A DNA stretch of 64,000 nucleotides. Origin: Brevibacillus sp. DP1.3A. GTDB lineage: Bacteria > Bacillota > Bacilli > Brevibacillales > Brevibacillaceae. This document shows, piece after piece, positions 16,228 through 24,734 of the stretch. Numbering within the stretch: the stretch's first letter is position 1; every line of letters starts with the position of its first letter. The DNA is taken from assembly GCF_013284245.2 (NCBI RefSeq), contig NZ_CP085876.1, forward strand, positions 5,776,001-5,840,000, given 5' to 3'. The position numbers and the translations under genes are program-made. The notes under the pieces are model-generated. The model was not told the DNA's origin, ran no database searches, and saw only the letters and a program-made list of their open reading frames with translations.

Positions 16228-17586
16228 TTGTTATCTTCCAATCAAAAGCGACGATTGACATCTGTTCAAATCATCGTGTTCGCCTACGTTGGGCTCATCC
16301 TGATCTCAGCGTTTCTTCTGTCATTGCCGTTTTTTCACTTGCCGGGAGTCTCTCTTTCTTTTATTGACTCTTTGTTTACCGCGGCGAGTGCCATCAGCGT
16401 TACCGGGCTAACTGTCATTACGATTCATGAGGTTTTCAACCAGTGGGGGATTCTCTTTCTTACGTTGCTCTTCCAGGTTGGTGGGGTCGGAATCATGACA
16501 CTCGGAACGTTCATCTGGATCCTCATGGGTCAAAAAATCGGTCTGGAACAGCGCATCTGGATCGCGACAGACCACAACCGCTCCACGTTGTCCGGTCTGG
16601 TCGACCTAATGCGCAATATTCTCGTGATTGCGCTCTTGATCGAGCTGGTGGGAACCATCCTGTTAGGCAGTCATTTTATTTACGCTGGCTACTACGACGA
16701 TTGGTACACCGCGTTTTACCACGGCTACTTTGCATCTGTCAGTGCTTTTACGAATGCCGGGTTTGACCTGCACGGAAATTCCATGCTCGACTTTACCCAC
16801 GATTACGTGTTTCAGACTATCGTGATGATCTTGATTATTTGTGGAGCGATTGGGTTTCCTGTACTCGTGGAGCTGAGAACGTACTTTTCCTATCGCCGTG
16901 CAAAAGTGCGTTTCACCTTTTCGCTCTTCACCAAGATTACGACACTCACGTTCTTTTCCTTGATCGCCATTGGCGCCCTGCTCATTTTCGTTTTTGAACG
17001 AAATCAGTTTTTGGCCGATAAGTCCTGGCATGAAATGCTATTCTATTCGTTGTTCCACTCCGTTTCTTCGCGAAGCGGCGGCTTGGCTACGATGGATATT
17101 AGCCTCTTGTCGACCACAACACTCATCATGCTCTCCGGGATGATGTTCATTGGCGCCTCCCCGAGCAGCGTGGGCGGGGGTATACGGACGACGACGTTCT
17201 TCGTCCTAATTGCCTCTGTTTTTGCCAACATGCGTGGCTACAAGGAAGTAAAGGTGTTCGGAAGAGAGCTGGTTGATGAGGACATTCAGCGCTCCTTCAT
17301 CGTCTTTTTCATCGCGATTATCCTGGTGTTCACAGCGGTCATGCTGCTCGTCTGGCTGGAGGATTTACCTTTCCAGTACGTCTTGTTCGAGGTCTGCTCT
17401 GCTTTCGGTACGACCGGATTGTCTAGCGGGATTACAGCTCAGATGGACATAGGCGGCAAGCTCATCCTGATTATTACGATGATGATCGGACGTATCGGGA
17501 TTATCAATTTGCTCCTCTTCTTGAAGCGCAATGACCGAATCGTACGCTACCATTATCCGAAAGAACGCATCATCATTGGTCAATAG
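16228..17586 (+). CDS. ktrB: Potassium uptake protein, KtrB/TrkH family
   Basis: A 452-residue membrane protein with four pore repeats. Filter segments are visible as SVTGL (about residue 57), TNAGFD (about 175), SSRSGGLA (about 282) and FGTTGLSSG (about 394). It is the ion-conducting subunit of a Ktr K+ (Na+-coupled) system, which needs a KtrA-type RCK subunit not encoded here. The start is a TTG with TCAGGAGG upstream. Length matches KtrB/KtrD (about 445-450). A strong terminator follows, so it is a single gene. No ydaO-type c-di-AMP riboswitch fits in the short upstream gap. Confidence 0.92.
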   Translation: MLSSNQKRRLTSVQIIVFAYVGLILISAFLLSLPFFHLPGVSLSFIDSLFTAASAISVTGLTVITIHEVFNQWGILFLTLLFQVGGVGIMTLGTFIWILMGQKIGLEQRIWIATDHNRSTLSGLVDLMRNILVIALLIELVGTILLGSHFIYAGYYDDWYTAFYHGYFASVSAFTNAGFDLHGNSMLDFTHDYVFQTIVMILIICGAIGFPVLVELRTYFSYRRAKVRFTFSLFTKITTLTFFSLIAIGALLIFVFERNQFLADKSWHEMLFYSLFHSVSSRSGGLATMDISLLSTTTLIMLSGMMFIGASPSSVGGGIRTTTFFVLIASVFANMRGYKEVKVFGRELVDEDIQRSFIVFFIAIILVFTAVMLLVWLEDLPFQYVLFEVCSAFGTTGLSSGITAQMDIGGKLILIITMMIGRIGIINLLLFLKRNDRIVRYHYPKERIIIGQ

Positions 17587-17595
17587 AGGAAAGGA

Positions 17596-17633
17596 AATCC
17601 CCCAGAGCTATGTAGCCATTGGGGGATTTTTTT
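17596..17633 (+). terminator. Terminator of ktrB
   Basis: AATCCCCCA at 17596-17604 pairs with TGGGGGATT, followed by seven T. Confidence 0.9.
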
Positions 17634-17639
17634 CTAGAA

Positions 17640-17756
17640 TCAAAAAGCTGGCAGAGGACAGGTCTCATAGGAGCCAAGTCCAGAATTTCCACCCGAAGCG
17701 TAATTATCCTCCCAGTATTTCCGATAATCAAAAGCGGATTGATTTTCCGTACTCAT
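17640..17756 (-). pseudogene. N-terminal remnant of a class I SAM methyltransferase
   Basis: A 38-codon minus-strand frame begins MSTENQSAFDYRKYWEDNY and continues ASGGNSGLGSYE before switching to unrelated TCPLPAF and a stop. The pattern FDYRKYWE..YASGGNSG.GSY is the conserved opening of a group of methyltransferases of about 200-250 residues. The SAM-binding domain is absent, so this looks like a gene truncated after about 30 codons. It abuts the ktrB terminator on one side and an AT-rich hydrolase gene on the other. A weak GGGGA precedes the ATG. The family call rests on memory of the motif. Confidence 0.55.
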
Positions 17757-17870
17757 GGTGAACTTCCCCACTTTCTGCCTTCGAAAATGATGTGTCGTTG
17801 CACAGTTTATGCGCGAGAATGATTTTAATGAAAGGCGATGTTTTAAAACAATGTTGAAATTAAATTATCA

Positions 17871-18578
17871 TTAAACGTAAATCTGTTTTTTCAGCCATTG
17901 TCTGAAATACTGCAACTGTTCCTCAGAATGGAAATAGTGTTCTCCATTCTCCATTACTTGCAAATTACAGTTAAAACGTTTATTAAATTCAGATACAACG
18001 TCAAACTCACATAAGTTATCTTCTGAACCATAAAGAATTGAAGTTGGATTATTCCAAGCAACAATAGGATGTTCTTTCACATAACAGTAGTAATCCCAAT
18101 AGAGAGTTTGTCCAATAGGTGTAGAAATTTCTTTCTCTATTTTTAGTCTACTCTCACTTATGTTAAACCATGTCATCATATTATTTATGATACGTTCCAT
18201 ATTTACCACAGGAGAGAGAAACAAACACTGCTTCAACGGCTCATGGCTATATCCTAATAGGCTAAAATATGCTCCCATGCTACAAGCAAAAATGCTTATA
18301 TTATTTGATAACGATTTTGCATAGGTCATAATTGTATTAAGGTCTTGAACACAGTTTTGAACTTTGCAAAGATAAGTATCATCCTTACGGTCACCATGTT
18401 GAGGTAAATCAAAACTAAGCACTTGATAACCTACTGCTGTTGCTTCTTCTGCAAATACAATAATCGAGTCATCTGCCTTATTTGACATGTTACCATGCAC
18501 CACCACAAATAACTTATCTGATTTGTCACCCCACAAAATCGCTGGAATGTTTTCTATTTTAAAATTATTTTTTATCAT
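17871..18578 (-). CDS. AT-rich alpha/beta hydrolase
   Basis: A 235-residue alpha/beta hydrolase of the serine aminopeptidase S33 type. Visible are LFVVVHGNMSNK (oxyanion strand), a nucleophile Ser in IFACSMGAYFSLLG, Asp in LYGSEDNLCEF and His in ENGEHYFHSEEQL. No signal peptide. GGAGG lies before the ATG. The base and codon use is clearly more AT-rich than its neighbours (many TTA, ATA, AAT), and it sits beside a methyltransferase remnant, which suggests recent acquisition. The substrate is unknown. Confidence 0.82.
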   Translation of the reverse strand: MIKNNFKIENIPAILWGDKSDKLFVVVHGNMSNKADDSIIVFAEEATAVGYQVLSFDLPQHGDRKDDTYLCKVQNCVQDLNTIMTYAKSLSNNISIFACSMGAYFSLLGYSHEPLKQCLFLSPVVNMERIINNMMTWFNISESRLKIEKEISTPIGQTLYWDYYCYVKEHPIVAWNNPTSILYGSEDNLCEFDVVSEFNKRFNCNLQVMENGEHYFHSEEQLQYFRQWLKKQIYV

Positions 18579-18635
18579 TACAATTTATCCTCCATGAAAT
18601 ATAAATAATTCGTCATTCCAAATGTAAAAAAAGCA

Positions 18636-18676
18636 AAATCCCAGAATGCCGTAAAATCAACATTCTGGGGTTTTTA
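18636..18676. terminator. Bidirectional terminator
   Basis: CCCAGAATG (18640-18648) pairs with CATTCTGGG (18661-18669), with T-run on the plus side and A-run before it. It separates the AT-rich hydrolase from the YfcC operon. Confidence 0.8.
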
Positions 18677-18742
18677 ATTTCAGTGCAATTTACTCTAAAA
18701 TGGACTTTTTGGACAGCCCCTTCTTTGTCATCGAATGTCGGC

Positions 18743-20155
18743 TTAATACGGGCCCCAGTTAATCAATACCCCGATAACGATAAACACGATGGAGAGAGCT
18801 GTCCATACCGCTGTAAGCGGAAGCATGAACTTCAGCCACTTGCCGTAGGAAATGCCACTCATCGCCAAAATACTCATCAGAACACCTGAGGTCGGATTAA
18901 TGCAGTTGACCACACCTTCTCCGAGCATCAGAGCCTCTACTGCCACTTGGCGCGTAATGCCCATCAGGTCAGCCAATGGTGCCAACAACGGCATCAGCAT
19001 AACGGCTTCACCTGAACCGGACGAAATCAAGAAGTGCAGCCCGGCGCTTCCGAGGAACATCCCAATTGCACCTGCCATCGGTGACAGCGGCTCCAGAATG
19101 GTAGCAAGCCCGTACACGATGGTATCAAGGAACTTCCCATCTTCTAAAATGACTGTGATCGCACGTGCCATACCGACAATCAAAGCCCCATAAATCAGGC
19201 CCTGACAGCCCTTTAAGAATGTTTTGGCGATATCGTTGCCACTCATCTTGTTGAGCAAGCCTACTCCGATCGCAATGAAAATAAAGATTCCGGACATCTC
19301 GTTTACGTCCCATTTGAACAAGATCGTGCAGACGATAAAACCAATCAGAACGATCCCCGTAAACGCCAAGATCAATTTGTGACGGGTTGTAAAATCAACA
19401 TTTTTCGTGTCTGCTTCCATCGTGGTTGAGCCACTATCAGAAGGAAAGAGCTCGTCCCCCAAGATACTCTTGTTTTGACGAACCTTCCGCGCGTAACGCC
19501 CGATGTACAGAATGGTTACGATCACAAACGTAACATAAATGATGGTACGGTAGCCGATACCTGAAAACAGCGGCAGCTCCGCAATTTGTTGGGACAAGCC
19601 CAGCGTTCCTGGAAAGGCAATTGTCGTATTGAATCCGGCATACACACCCAAATAAATCAGAGCCACACCGAAGATCGCATCCATTTTCATCGCTCTCGCA
19701 ATCATGATGCCGAGCGGAACGAAAGCAATGACGGAGTTGACGATGACACCCAACGTACCCAATACGGAAAAGACGGAGGTGATCAAAATAACCAGCAGCC
19801 ACTCTCTATTTCCTAATTTTCGGACCATGGTCAGAATCGCTGCGTTAAGTGCACCTGTCTTATCCAAAACAGCTAAAGCACCGCCTGTGAACAAAACGAG
19901 GAAGATGATCGGCGCGCCTTTGACCATCCCTGTCTGGATCGCGGTAAAAAACTCGATAAAGCCCGTAGGATTCGGCTCCACCGCATGATAGCTGCCCGGG
20001 ACAACCGTCGTCACATTGCCGTTTTTTACACGGTCAAATTCTCCTGTCGGGACCACATAGGTAGCCAACGCACATAGGAGTAAGATGCAAAACAAAAGGA
20101 CATAGGCGTCTAGCCGAAATAAGCTTTTCTTTTTTAGTTGCTTGCTCTCTGTCAT
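18743..20155 (-). CDS. YfcC/DcuC-family carrier
   Basis: A 470-residue polytopic membrane protein with about twelve hydrophobic segments. It belongs to the YfcC/DcuC (C4-dicarboxylate or basic amino-acid carrier-like) family, with blocks NPTGFIEFFTAIQTGMVKGA, GVIVNSVIAFVPLGIM and GEGVVNCINPTSGVLM. It lies 30 bases downstream of an M20 amidohydrolase on the same strand, so it probably imports the substrate that enzyme deacylates, such as an N-acyl amino acid or peptide. The operon has a sigma-54 promoter at 21380-21395. Exact substrate unknown. Confidence 0.85.
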   Translation of the reverse strand: MTESKQLKKKSLFRLDAYVLLFCILLLCALATYVVPTGEFDRVKNGNVTTVVPGSYHAVEPNPTGFIEFFTAIQTGMVKGAPIIFLVLFTGGALAVLDKTGALNAAILTMVRKLGNREWLLVILITSVFSVLGTLGVIVNSVIAFVPLGIMIARAMKMDAIFGVALIYLGVYAGFNTTIAFPGTLGLSQQIAELPLFSGIGYRTIIYVTFVIVTILYIGRYARKVRQNKSILGDELFPSDSGSTTMEADTKNVDFTTRHKLILAFTGIVLIGFIVCTILFKWDVNEMSGIFIFIAIGVGLLNKMSGNDIAKTFLKGCQGLIYGALIVGMARAITVILEDGKFLDTIVYGLATILEPLSPMAGAIGMFLGSAGLHFLISSGSGEAVMLMPLLAPLADLMGITRQVAVEALMLGEGVVNCINPTSGVLMSILAMSGISYGKWLKFMLPLTAVWTALSIVFIVIGVLINWGPY

Positions 20156-20185
20156 AAGGTAACCCCCTGCGTGTGTAGCGCTTCT

Positions 20186-21319
20186 CTAAGAATGTTGGGC
20201 AGCTTCATAAATCGCAGCTGTCATGATTTTTGCCCCATAAATCAAGGCATCCGTCTGAAAAGTCATCTGTGGATGATGCAAGACTGGCGTGAGCCCACAT
20301 CCCAGACCAATCATCGTCGTAGCCAGCTCTGGGCGGTGAATCGCGTAAAAATGGAAGTCCTCTCCGCCTGGCGTCACACATGTATCGGCAATGTTGTCCT
20401 CACCCAATACTTGCCCAATTGCCTTTTTAGCTACTTGGATCATGTTCGCATTGGCGACCGCAGCCGGTGTGACTCCCGACCATTCCCACTCCACCTCCAT
20501 GCCCATCAAAGCCCCAGTCTGACTCATGGCATGCTCGGTTTTTCTCCGCAACTCTGCCATGCCTTCATTGGACTGTGCACGTACATCGAGGCTAAAGGTC
20601 GCTCGATCAGGAATGACGTTCACCGTTTCTCCCCCTGCTTGCAATTGGGTCATCTTCACGGAAAAAGAGCATCCATCTTGCAGGCGAATGTTTTGCAACG
20701 CAACAACCAAAAACGAAGCGGCTTCGATGACATTTTTCCCGAGCGCCGGACGTGCTCCGTGTGCTTGCAGACCTGTAATCGTCCCTCTGACGGAGCTGGA
20801 TGATCCATGCAAAATCGCCGGAGCAGCGCTACCATACGGCACTTCCATTTCCGGACGCAGATGAACGCCGATCAGCTTTGTCACGCCTTCTAAGGCGCCA
20901 TCCTTCATCATCTGCAAGGCTCCGCCCATTTTCTCTTCAGCAGGCTGGAACAGAAAGCGCATCGTTTTCGGAGGCACCACTCCGCTTGCTTGAATCGCAA
21001 GGGCGCTGTAGAGAGCCAGTGTCGAGTGAGCATCGTGTCCGCATGAGTGATTCGGTCTCACTACGCCGTCCACTTCCTGCACGAGTGCATCCATATCCGC
21101 GCGCAAAGCCACGATTTCAGCACTCTCTCCAGGAATCTCTGCATAAAAGCCGTGATGCCCTTCGAAGCATGTGACGGCAATTCCGGCCGCCTCCAAGCGT
21201 TCCCGCAAATATCTCGCTGTTTTCTCCTCGTGCCAGCTCGGCTCCGCCAATTGATGCAAATCTTTGTATGTTCGCACTATTTCGTCGCGATGCTCGTCCA
21301 TATATAAGAACGGATTCAT
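20186..21319 (-). CDS. M20D-family amidohydrolase
   Basis: About 377 residues of an M20D aminoacylase/IAA-amino-acid-hydrolase-like metalloenzyme. Metal and catalytic blocks are visible: ALRADMDAL, NHSCGHDAHST, FQPAEEKMGG, HLRPEMEVPYG and LHHPQMTFQTDAL. It should cleave the amide bond of an N-acyl amino acid. Three ATGs are possible. The one at 21331 touches the GGGAGG directly and the one at 21328 is only three bases away, so 21319, twelve bases away, is preferred. It is first in the sigma-54 operon with the YfcC carrier. Confidence 0.88.
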   Translation of the reverse strand: MNPFLYMDEHRDEIVRTYKDLHQLAEPSWHEEKTARYLRERLEAAGIAVTCFEGHHGFYAEIPGESAEIVALRADMDALVQEVDGVVRPNHSCGHDAHSTLALYSALAIQASGVVPPKTMRFLFQPAEEKMGGALQMMKDGALEGVTKLIGVHLRPEMEVPYGSAAPAILHGSSSSVRGTITGLQAHGARPALGKNVIEAASFLVVALQNIRLQDGCSFSVKMTQLQAGGETVNVIPDRATFSLDVRAQSNEGMAELRRKTEHAMSQTGALMGMEVEWEWSGVTPAAVANANMIQVAKKAIGQVLGEDNIADTCVTPGGEDFHFYAIHRPELATTMIGLGCGLTPVLHHPQMTFQTDALIYGAKIMTAAIYEAAQHS

Positions 21320-21379
21320 CCGATCCATCATCCTCCCTGATGTCTTCTCTAGTATCTCTCTTTGCTCTACCGGATGTAT

Positions 21380-21395
21380 AGCAAGAATTGTGCCA
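21380..21395 (-). promoter_or_regulatory. Sigma-54 promoter of the amidohydrolase/YfcC operon
   Basis: On the minus strand TGGCAC (21395-21390), five bases, TTGCT (21384-21380): a full match to the -24/-12 consensus TGGCAC-N5-TTGCW. It lies 60 bases before the amidohydrolase start, and the gene on the other side encodes a sigma-54 activator. Confidence 0.85.
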
Positions 21396-21426
21396 AAACT
21401 ATATTGTTATAAAAGTTAAGCATTTC

Positions 21427-21455
21427 TGAACAATTTCGGATTTTTAGGTTATAAT
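21427..21455 (+). promoter_or_regulatory. Sigma-A promoter of the sigma-54 activator gene
   Basis: TGAACA (21427-21432), 17-base spacer, TATAAT (21450-21455), about 80 bases before the activator start. Confidence 0.55.
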
Positions 21456-21537
21456 ATAGGTTGTTTTTTACAGATATCTAATCCAATATTTCCACCTAAA
21501 TAAAAAAGCTATTCGGCAGATAAAAAGGAGTCGCATC

Positions 21538-23634
21538 ATGATCAAACAGAACCCATGCATCTTGTTGATGACCCGACTAGAGACGATCAGCCTGCTGTTT
21601 GCAAACACGCTCACGTCTTTTTTCGGCAACCGCTTGGACATCATTCGAAACCATATGCAAGAACGACTTCACCCGAGTGTGTACGATGATGTTGATCTCA
21701 TCCTCGTTTCGGACACGAGTCTCTTGCACGATCAGCCAGTTCCTCCGTCAGACATCCCCGTGCTGCTAGCAAGGCGCACGATTGACATTAACAAATTGGA
21801 TCAACTCATGGATTTGCCGCCAGGAACGCGCTGTCTATTTGTTTCCAACTCCATCGAAATGGTAGAAGGCGCGATTGAGCTATTGTTTCATCTCGGATTC
21901 TCTCATCTGACATTTGTGCCGTACGTACCCGATACCGAGACTCCGCTTCCTGAAAAAGATCAAATCGATGTTGCTGTCTGTCATGGACTCAGGGAGCTAA
22001 TTCCTGCTCTTTTTGAAAACGTCATTGAGTTGGGGCACCGCCCTTTGGATTTGACGACGATCTTTGATATTTCGCGTCTGCTTGATCTGTCTCCGGATAA
22101 GGCAAACCTGTACACGGCTGACTTCATTAGCGATTTCGTCCATATCGGACGCAAGCTGACCAACTCGGTACACAATGAGCGGAAGCTGAATGAAAAGCTG
22201 AGCTCCATTTTAAATGCCGTCCATGAAGGCATCATTGGCACAGATGCCACAGGGAGTATCACTGTGCTGAACAAAGAAGCCGAGAAAATTTTGCATATGA
22301 CTGAAACCACTTGCATCGGGCGAAATGTAGCGGAGGTCATTCCCGAATTTCTAATTCTGGAAGTAGTAGAATCACACATGGAAGTAACGAAGCAGGTATT
22401 GGAATTCCGCGATTTGTACCTCTTGGTGACCAAGATTCCCACGTTCTTGGATGATCAGTTTCTGGGCGCGGTCATTACTTTTCAGGACGTGACAAAGGTA
22501 CAGCAGATCGAACAGGAAATACGGACGAAGAGTGCCAATCTCGGACTGATGACCAAGTATTCGTTTGACAGTATCATCGGCAAAAGCCCGTCCATTCAGG
22601 CCAACAAACGAGTGGCGACCAAGCTGGCCGAAAGCGATTTTACGATTCTCATCACAGGGGAAAACGGAACTGGGAAGGAAGTTTTTGCCCAAGCCATCCA
22701 TCAACACTCGACGCGCCGTGACGGTCCGTTCGTCCCCGTCAATTTTGCAGGGCTGACCGAGAGCTTGGTAGAGAGCGAATTGTTCGGGTACGAGGAAGGT
22801 TCTTTTACAGGAGCGCGAAAAGGCGGAAAGATGGGGCTATTCGAGCTGGCTCACAACGGGACCATTTTTCTGGACGAGATTGGGGACGCCCCGCTTAGCA
22901 TCCAGGCGTCACTGCTTCGTGTTCTCCAGGAAAAGCAGGTCATGCGCGTAGGAGGCTATCGCGTCATTCCAGTCAATGTCCGCGTCATCGCCGCTACCAA
23001 TTGCAACCTGATGGAAATGGTCAAAAAAGGGACATTTCGCGAGGATTTATACTACAGGCTGAACGTCCTGCCACTGCACATTCAGCCCCTGCGTGATCGT
23101 CCCGATGATATTTTGGTGCTGATTGATTATTTCTTGCAGAAAAAAAAGCAGCGTCTGTCCTTCTCACGGGAAGTGACGGAACAGCTACTCCGTTACGATT
23201 GGCCAGGCAATATTCGCGAGTTGGAAAATTTCATTCACTATGCAGTCGTCATCGCAGAGGGGAATCAGGTGGAGCTGGCTCATTTACCGGAGCGTTTTTT
23301 TGCGGGGCATGTCTCTACTCCGCCCCTTCTCTCTCACCGGGATGATACGCTGGAAGATACAATCCGGTATCTGTCCAGGCAAGGCTCCTTGGTAGATTAC
23401 GCAGCGATCCTGCAAGTACTGTCCGATTGCTACAAGCGTCAGGAGCGTATTGGACGCAGTGCCCTGCTCGCGAGAATGGAGAGTCCCTCCTTGACTGAAG
23501 CCCAAATCAGGCACAAGCTGACCGCACTGGACCGCGCTGGATGTGTCTCGATTGGGGTCAAGAAGCAAGGGACGCAGATTACTGCGTTTGGGCAGCAGGT
23601 GTTGGAGGCTTTGCTGATGAAGGAAAATGGCTAA
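21538..23634 (+). CDS. Sigma-54-dependent activator with PAS domain and winged-helix C-terminus
   Basis: 698 residues. A PrpR_N-like sensory region comes first (about 1-220), then a PAS domain (about 225-340, ILNAVHEGIIGTDATG). The AAA+ domain (about 350-590) has Walker A GENGTGKE (about 373-380), a GSFTGA sigma-54 contact loop (about 421), Walker B TIFLDEIGD and DWPGNIRELEN. Instead of the usual Fis-type HTH, the C-terminus (about 610-698) looks like a winged helix (IGRSALLARM, LTEAQIRHKLTALDRAG). GGAG precedes the ATG. It is divergent from the amidohydrolase operon that carries a -24/-12 promoter, so it almost certainly activates it. Confidence 0.92.
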   Translation: MIKQNPCILLMTRLETISLLFANTLTSFFGNRLDIIRNHMQERLHPSVYDDVDLILVSDTSLLHDQPVPPSDIPVLLARRTIDINKLDQLMDLPPGTRCLFVSNSIEMVEGAIELLFHLGFSHLTFVPYVPDTETPLPEKDQIDVAVCHGLRELIPALFENVIELGHRPLDLTTIFDISRLLDLSPDKANLYTADFISDFVHIGRKLTNSVHNERKLNEKLSSILNAVHEGIIGTDATGSITVLNKEAEKILHMTETTCIGRNVAEVIPEFLILEVVESHMEVTKQVLEFRDLYLLVTKIPTFLDDQFLGAVITFQDVTKVQQIEQEIRTKSANLGLMTKYSFDSIIGKSPSIQANKRVATKLAESDFTILITGENGTGKEVFAQAIHQHSTRRDGPFVPVNFAGLTESLVESELFGYEEGSFTGARKGGKMGLFELAHNGTIFLDEIGDAPLSIQASLLRVLQEKQVMRVGGYRVIPVNVRVIAATNCNLMEMVKKGTFREDLYYRLNVLPLHIQPLRDRPDDILVLIDYFLQKKKQRLSFSREVTEQLLRYDWPGNIRELENFIHYAVVIAEGNQVELAHLPERFFAGHVSTPPLLSHRDDTLEDTIRYLSRQGSLVDYAAILQVLSDCYKRQERIGRSALLARMESPSLTEAQIRHKLTALDRAGCVSIGVKKQGTQITAFGQQVLEALLMKENG

Positions 23635-23671
23635 TTTGGGTTGCCTTCTAACATTTGCGGAGCCCGAAGCC

Positions 23672-23740
23672 CTGCCACATGTTTTCCAGTCGCCTGTATC
23701 CTCTCTTCGTTCGGGCGGTCTCCTTCCAAACATATGGCAG
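23672..23740. repeat. Inverted repeat downstream of the activator gene
   Basis: CTGCCACATGTTT (23672-23684) pairs with AAACATATGGCAG (23728-23740), one G-T or mismatch, around a 43-base loop. There is no U-tract, so it is not a clear terminator. The rest of 23635-23848 shows no gene I can support. Confidence 0.5.
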
Positions 23741-23848
23741 TACTTCTTTACAGCAATGTTATTATTCATTTTTTAAATCGTTTTGTAGGTCTGTGCAGAG
23801 AAGCTTACTTGCTACACTTCTTGAATCACTCTTAAAAGGTTGACCAAA

Positions 23849-24070
23849 GCTACGTAGGAAGAAGTGCATTTCCAGTCCAAGCGCCTCTGGAGCCCTACCC
23901 AGCGTAGAAATGAATAACGGGGAATTTCAGCTTTTATTACATACAAAAACGCTTTCGCATTTTCTGGTTTGAAGCGCTCCCGATATTCATTTAGGAGCGA
24001 CCAGTCAATCCCCTTGCGGGGCGTAGGCCGAAGCGTAGACTGGAAATGCACTTCTTCCTTCCACTACAGC
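23849..24070. repeat. Palindromic element family B, copy 1, with internal insertion
   Basis: Ends GCTACGTAGG and CCACTACAGC form terminal inverted repeats. Arms GAAGTGCATTTCCAGTC (23861-23877) and GACTGGAAATGCACTTC (24038-24054) pair perfectly. Compared with copy 2 (50285-50402) it carries about 105 extra bases (23894-23998) bounded by direct GGAGC repeats, as if something inserted with a 5-bp duplication. The core GGAGCG..CAGTCAATCCCC is shared with the long family A elements. Confidence 0.8.
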
Positions 24071-24074
24071 ATAT

Positions 24075-24111
24075 AAAAAAAGCGGCAAGGCTTTAGCTCC
24101 TCCGCTTTTTT
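24075..24111 (-). terminator. Terminator of the GNAT gene
   Basis: AAAAAAGCGG pairs with CCGCTTTTTT, and a T-run follows on the minus strand. Confidence 0.8.
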
Positions 24112-24122
24112 CATGAATCCAC

Positions 24123-24617
24123 CTAGGTAGTTACGATGGACGACTCTATTTTTTCTAGTTGAATGATAGGCAAAATAGGCAGCTCCATCAAATTCCGATG
24201 CTTGCCCGGCCCGTAGTAATCCTGCTCTGCATGAGCCAGACGGAAGCCGTAGGCAGACAGCGCGCGAATAGAAGATGCGTTCGTTTCACTCACCGTAACC
24301 TGCACGGTGCGAAGTGTTGGAAACTGGCGCAGGGCTTGCAGTCTGGCTTCGATTAGCCGCTTGCCGATGCCTTGACCTTGAAACTCCTTGCTCACATTGC
24401 TGAACAGAAGCCAGCCAGTCGTCTGATACATATCAATTCCGGCGCAGCTAAAACCGATGAGTTGGCCGTTATAGGTCGCCTTGAAAATCAGCTCAGGAAA
24501 CAGCTCCATATACTTTTTCAGCTCATGCAAGTTCATTCGATCGGGTAATGTCAAATCCGCCAATGTGATCATTTCCGCAAAATCATCTCTTACGACGCGC
24601 TCAATCTGCACTTCCAC
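24123..24617 (-). CDS. GNAT-family N-acetyltransferase
   Basis: 164 residues with a GNAT fold. The acetyl-CoA loop is in VSKEFQGQGIGKRLIEARL, and ETNASSIRALSAYGFRLAHAE is the late motif B. The frame extends 32 codons upstream, but CAGGAGG eight bases before the GTG at 24617 marks the start, and the upstream residues show no domain. It lies between a family B repeat and an AraC regulator. The substrate is unknown. Confidence 0.85.
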   Translation of the reverse strand: MEVQIERVVRDDFAEMITLADLTLPDRMNLHELKKYMELFPELIFKATYNGQLIGFSCAGIDMYQTTGWLLFSNVSKEFQGQGIGKRLIEARLQALRQFPTLRTVQVTVSETNASSIRALSAYGFRLAHAEQDYYGPGKHRNLMELPILPIIQLEKIESSIVTT

Positions 24618-24734
24618 CCTACCCGCCTCCTGTACATTCGCTCTTACATTTACACTGTAGCAAACGGGTATAAAGCTGGAATGGATGGCGTGTGAAAGTA
24701 CTGTAAAATTCATTGCGTCCGGCTGAACAAACGT

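Noticed and set aside
23812..24051. 79-codon minus-strand frame across family B copy 1
   Set aside because: Its ends are the palindrome arms; only the nested insert might be protein-derived. Kept as a finding on the insertion, not as a gene.
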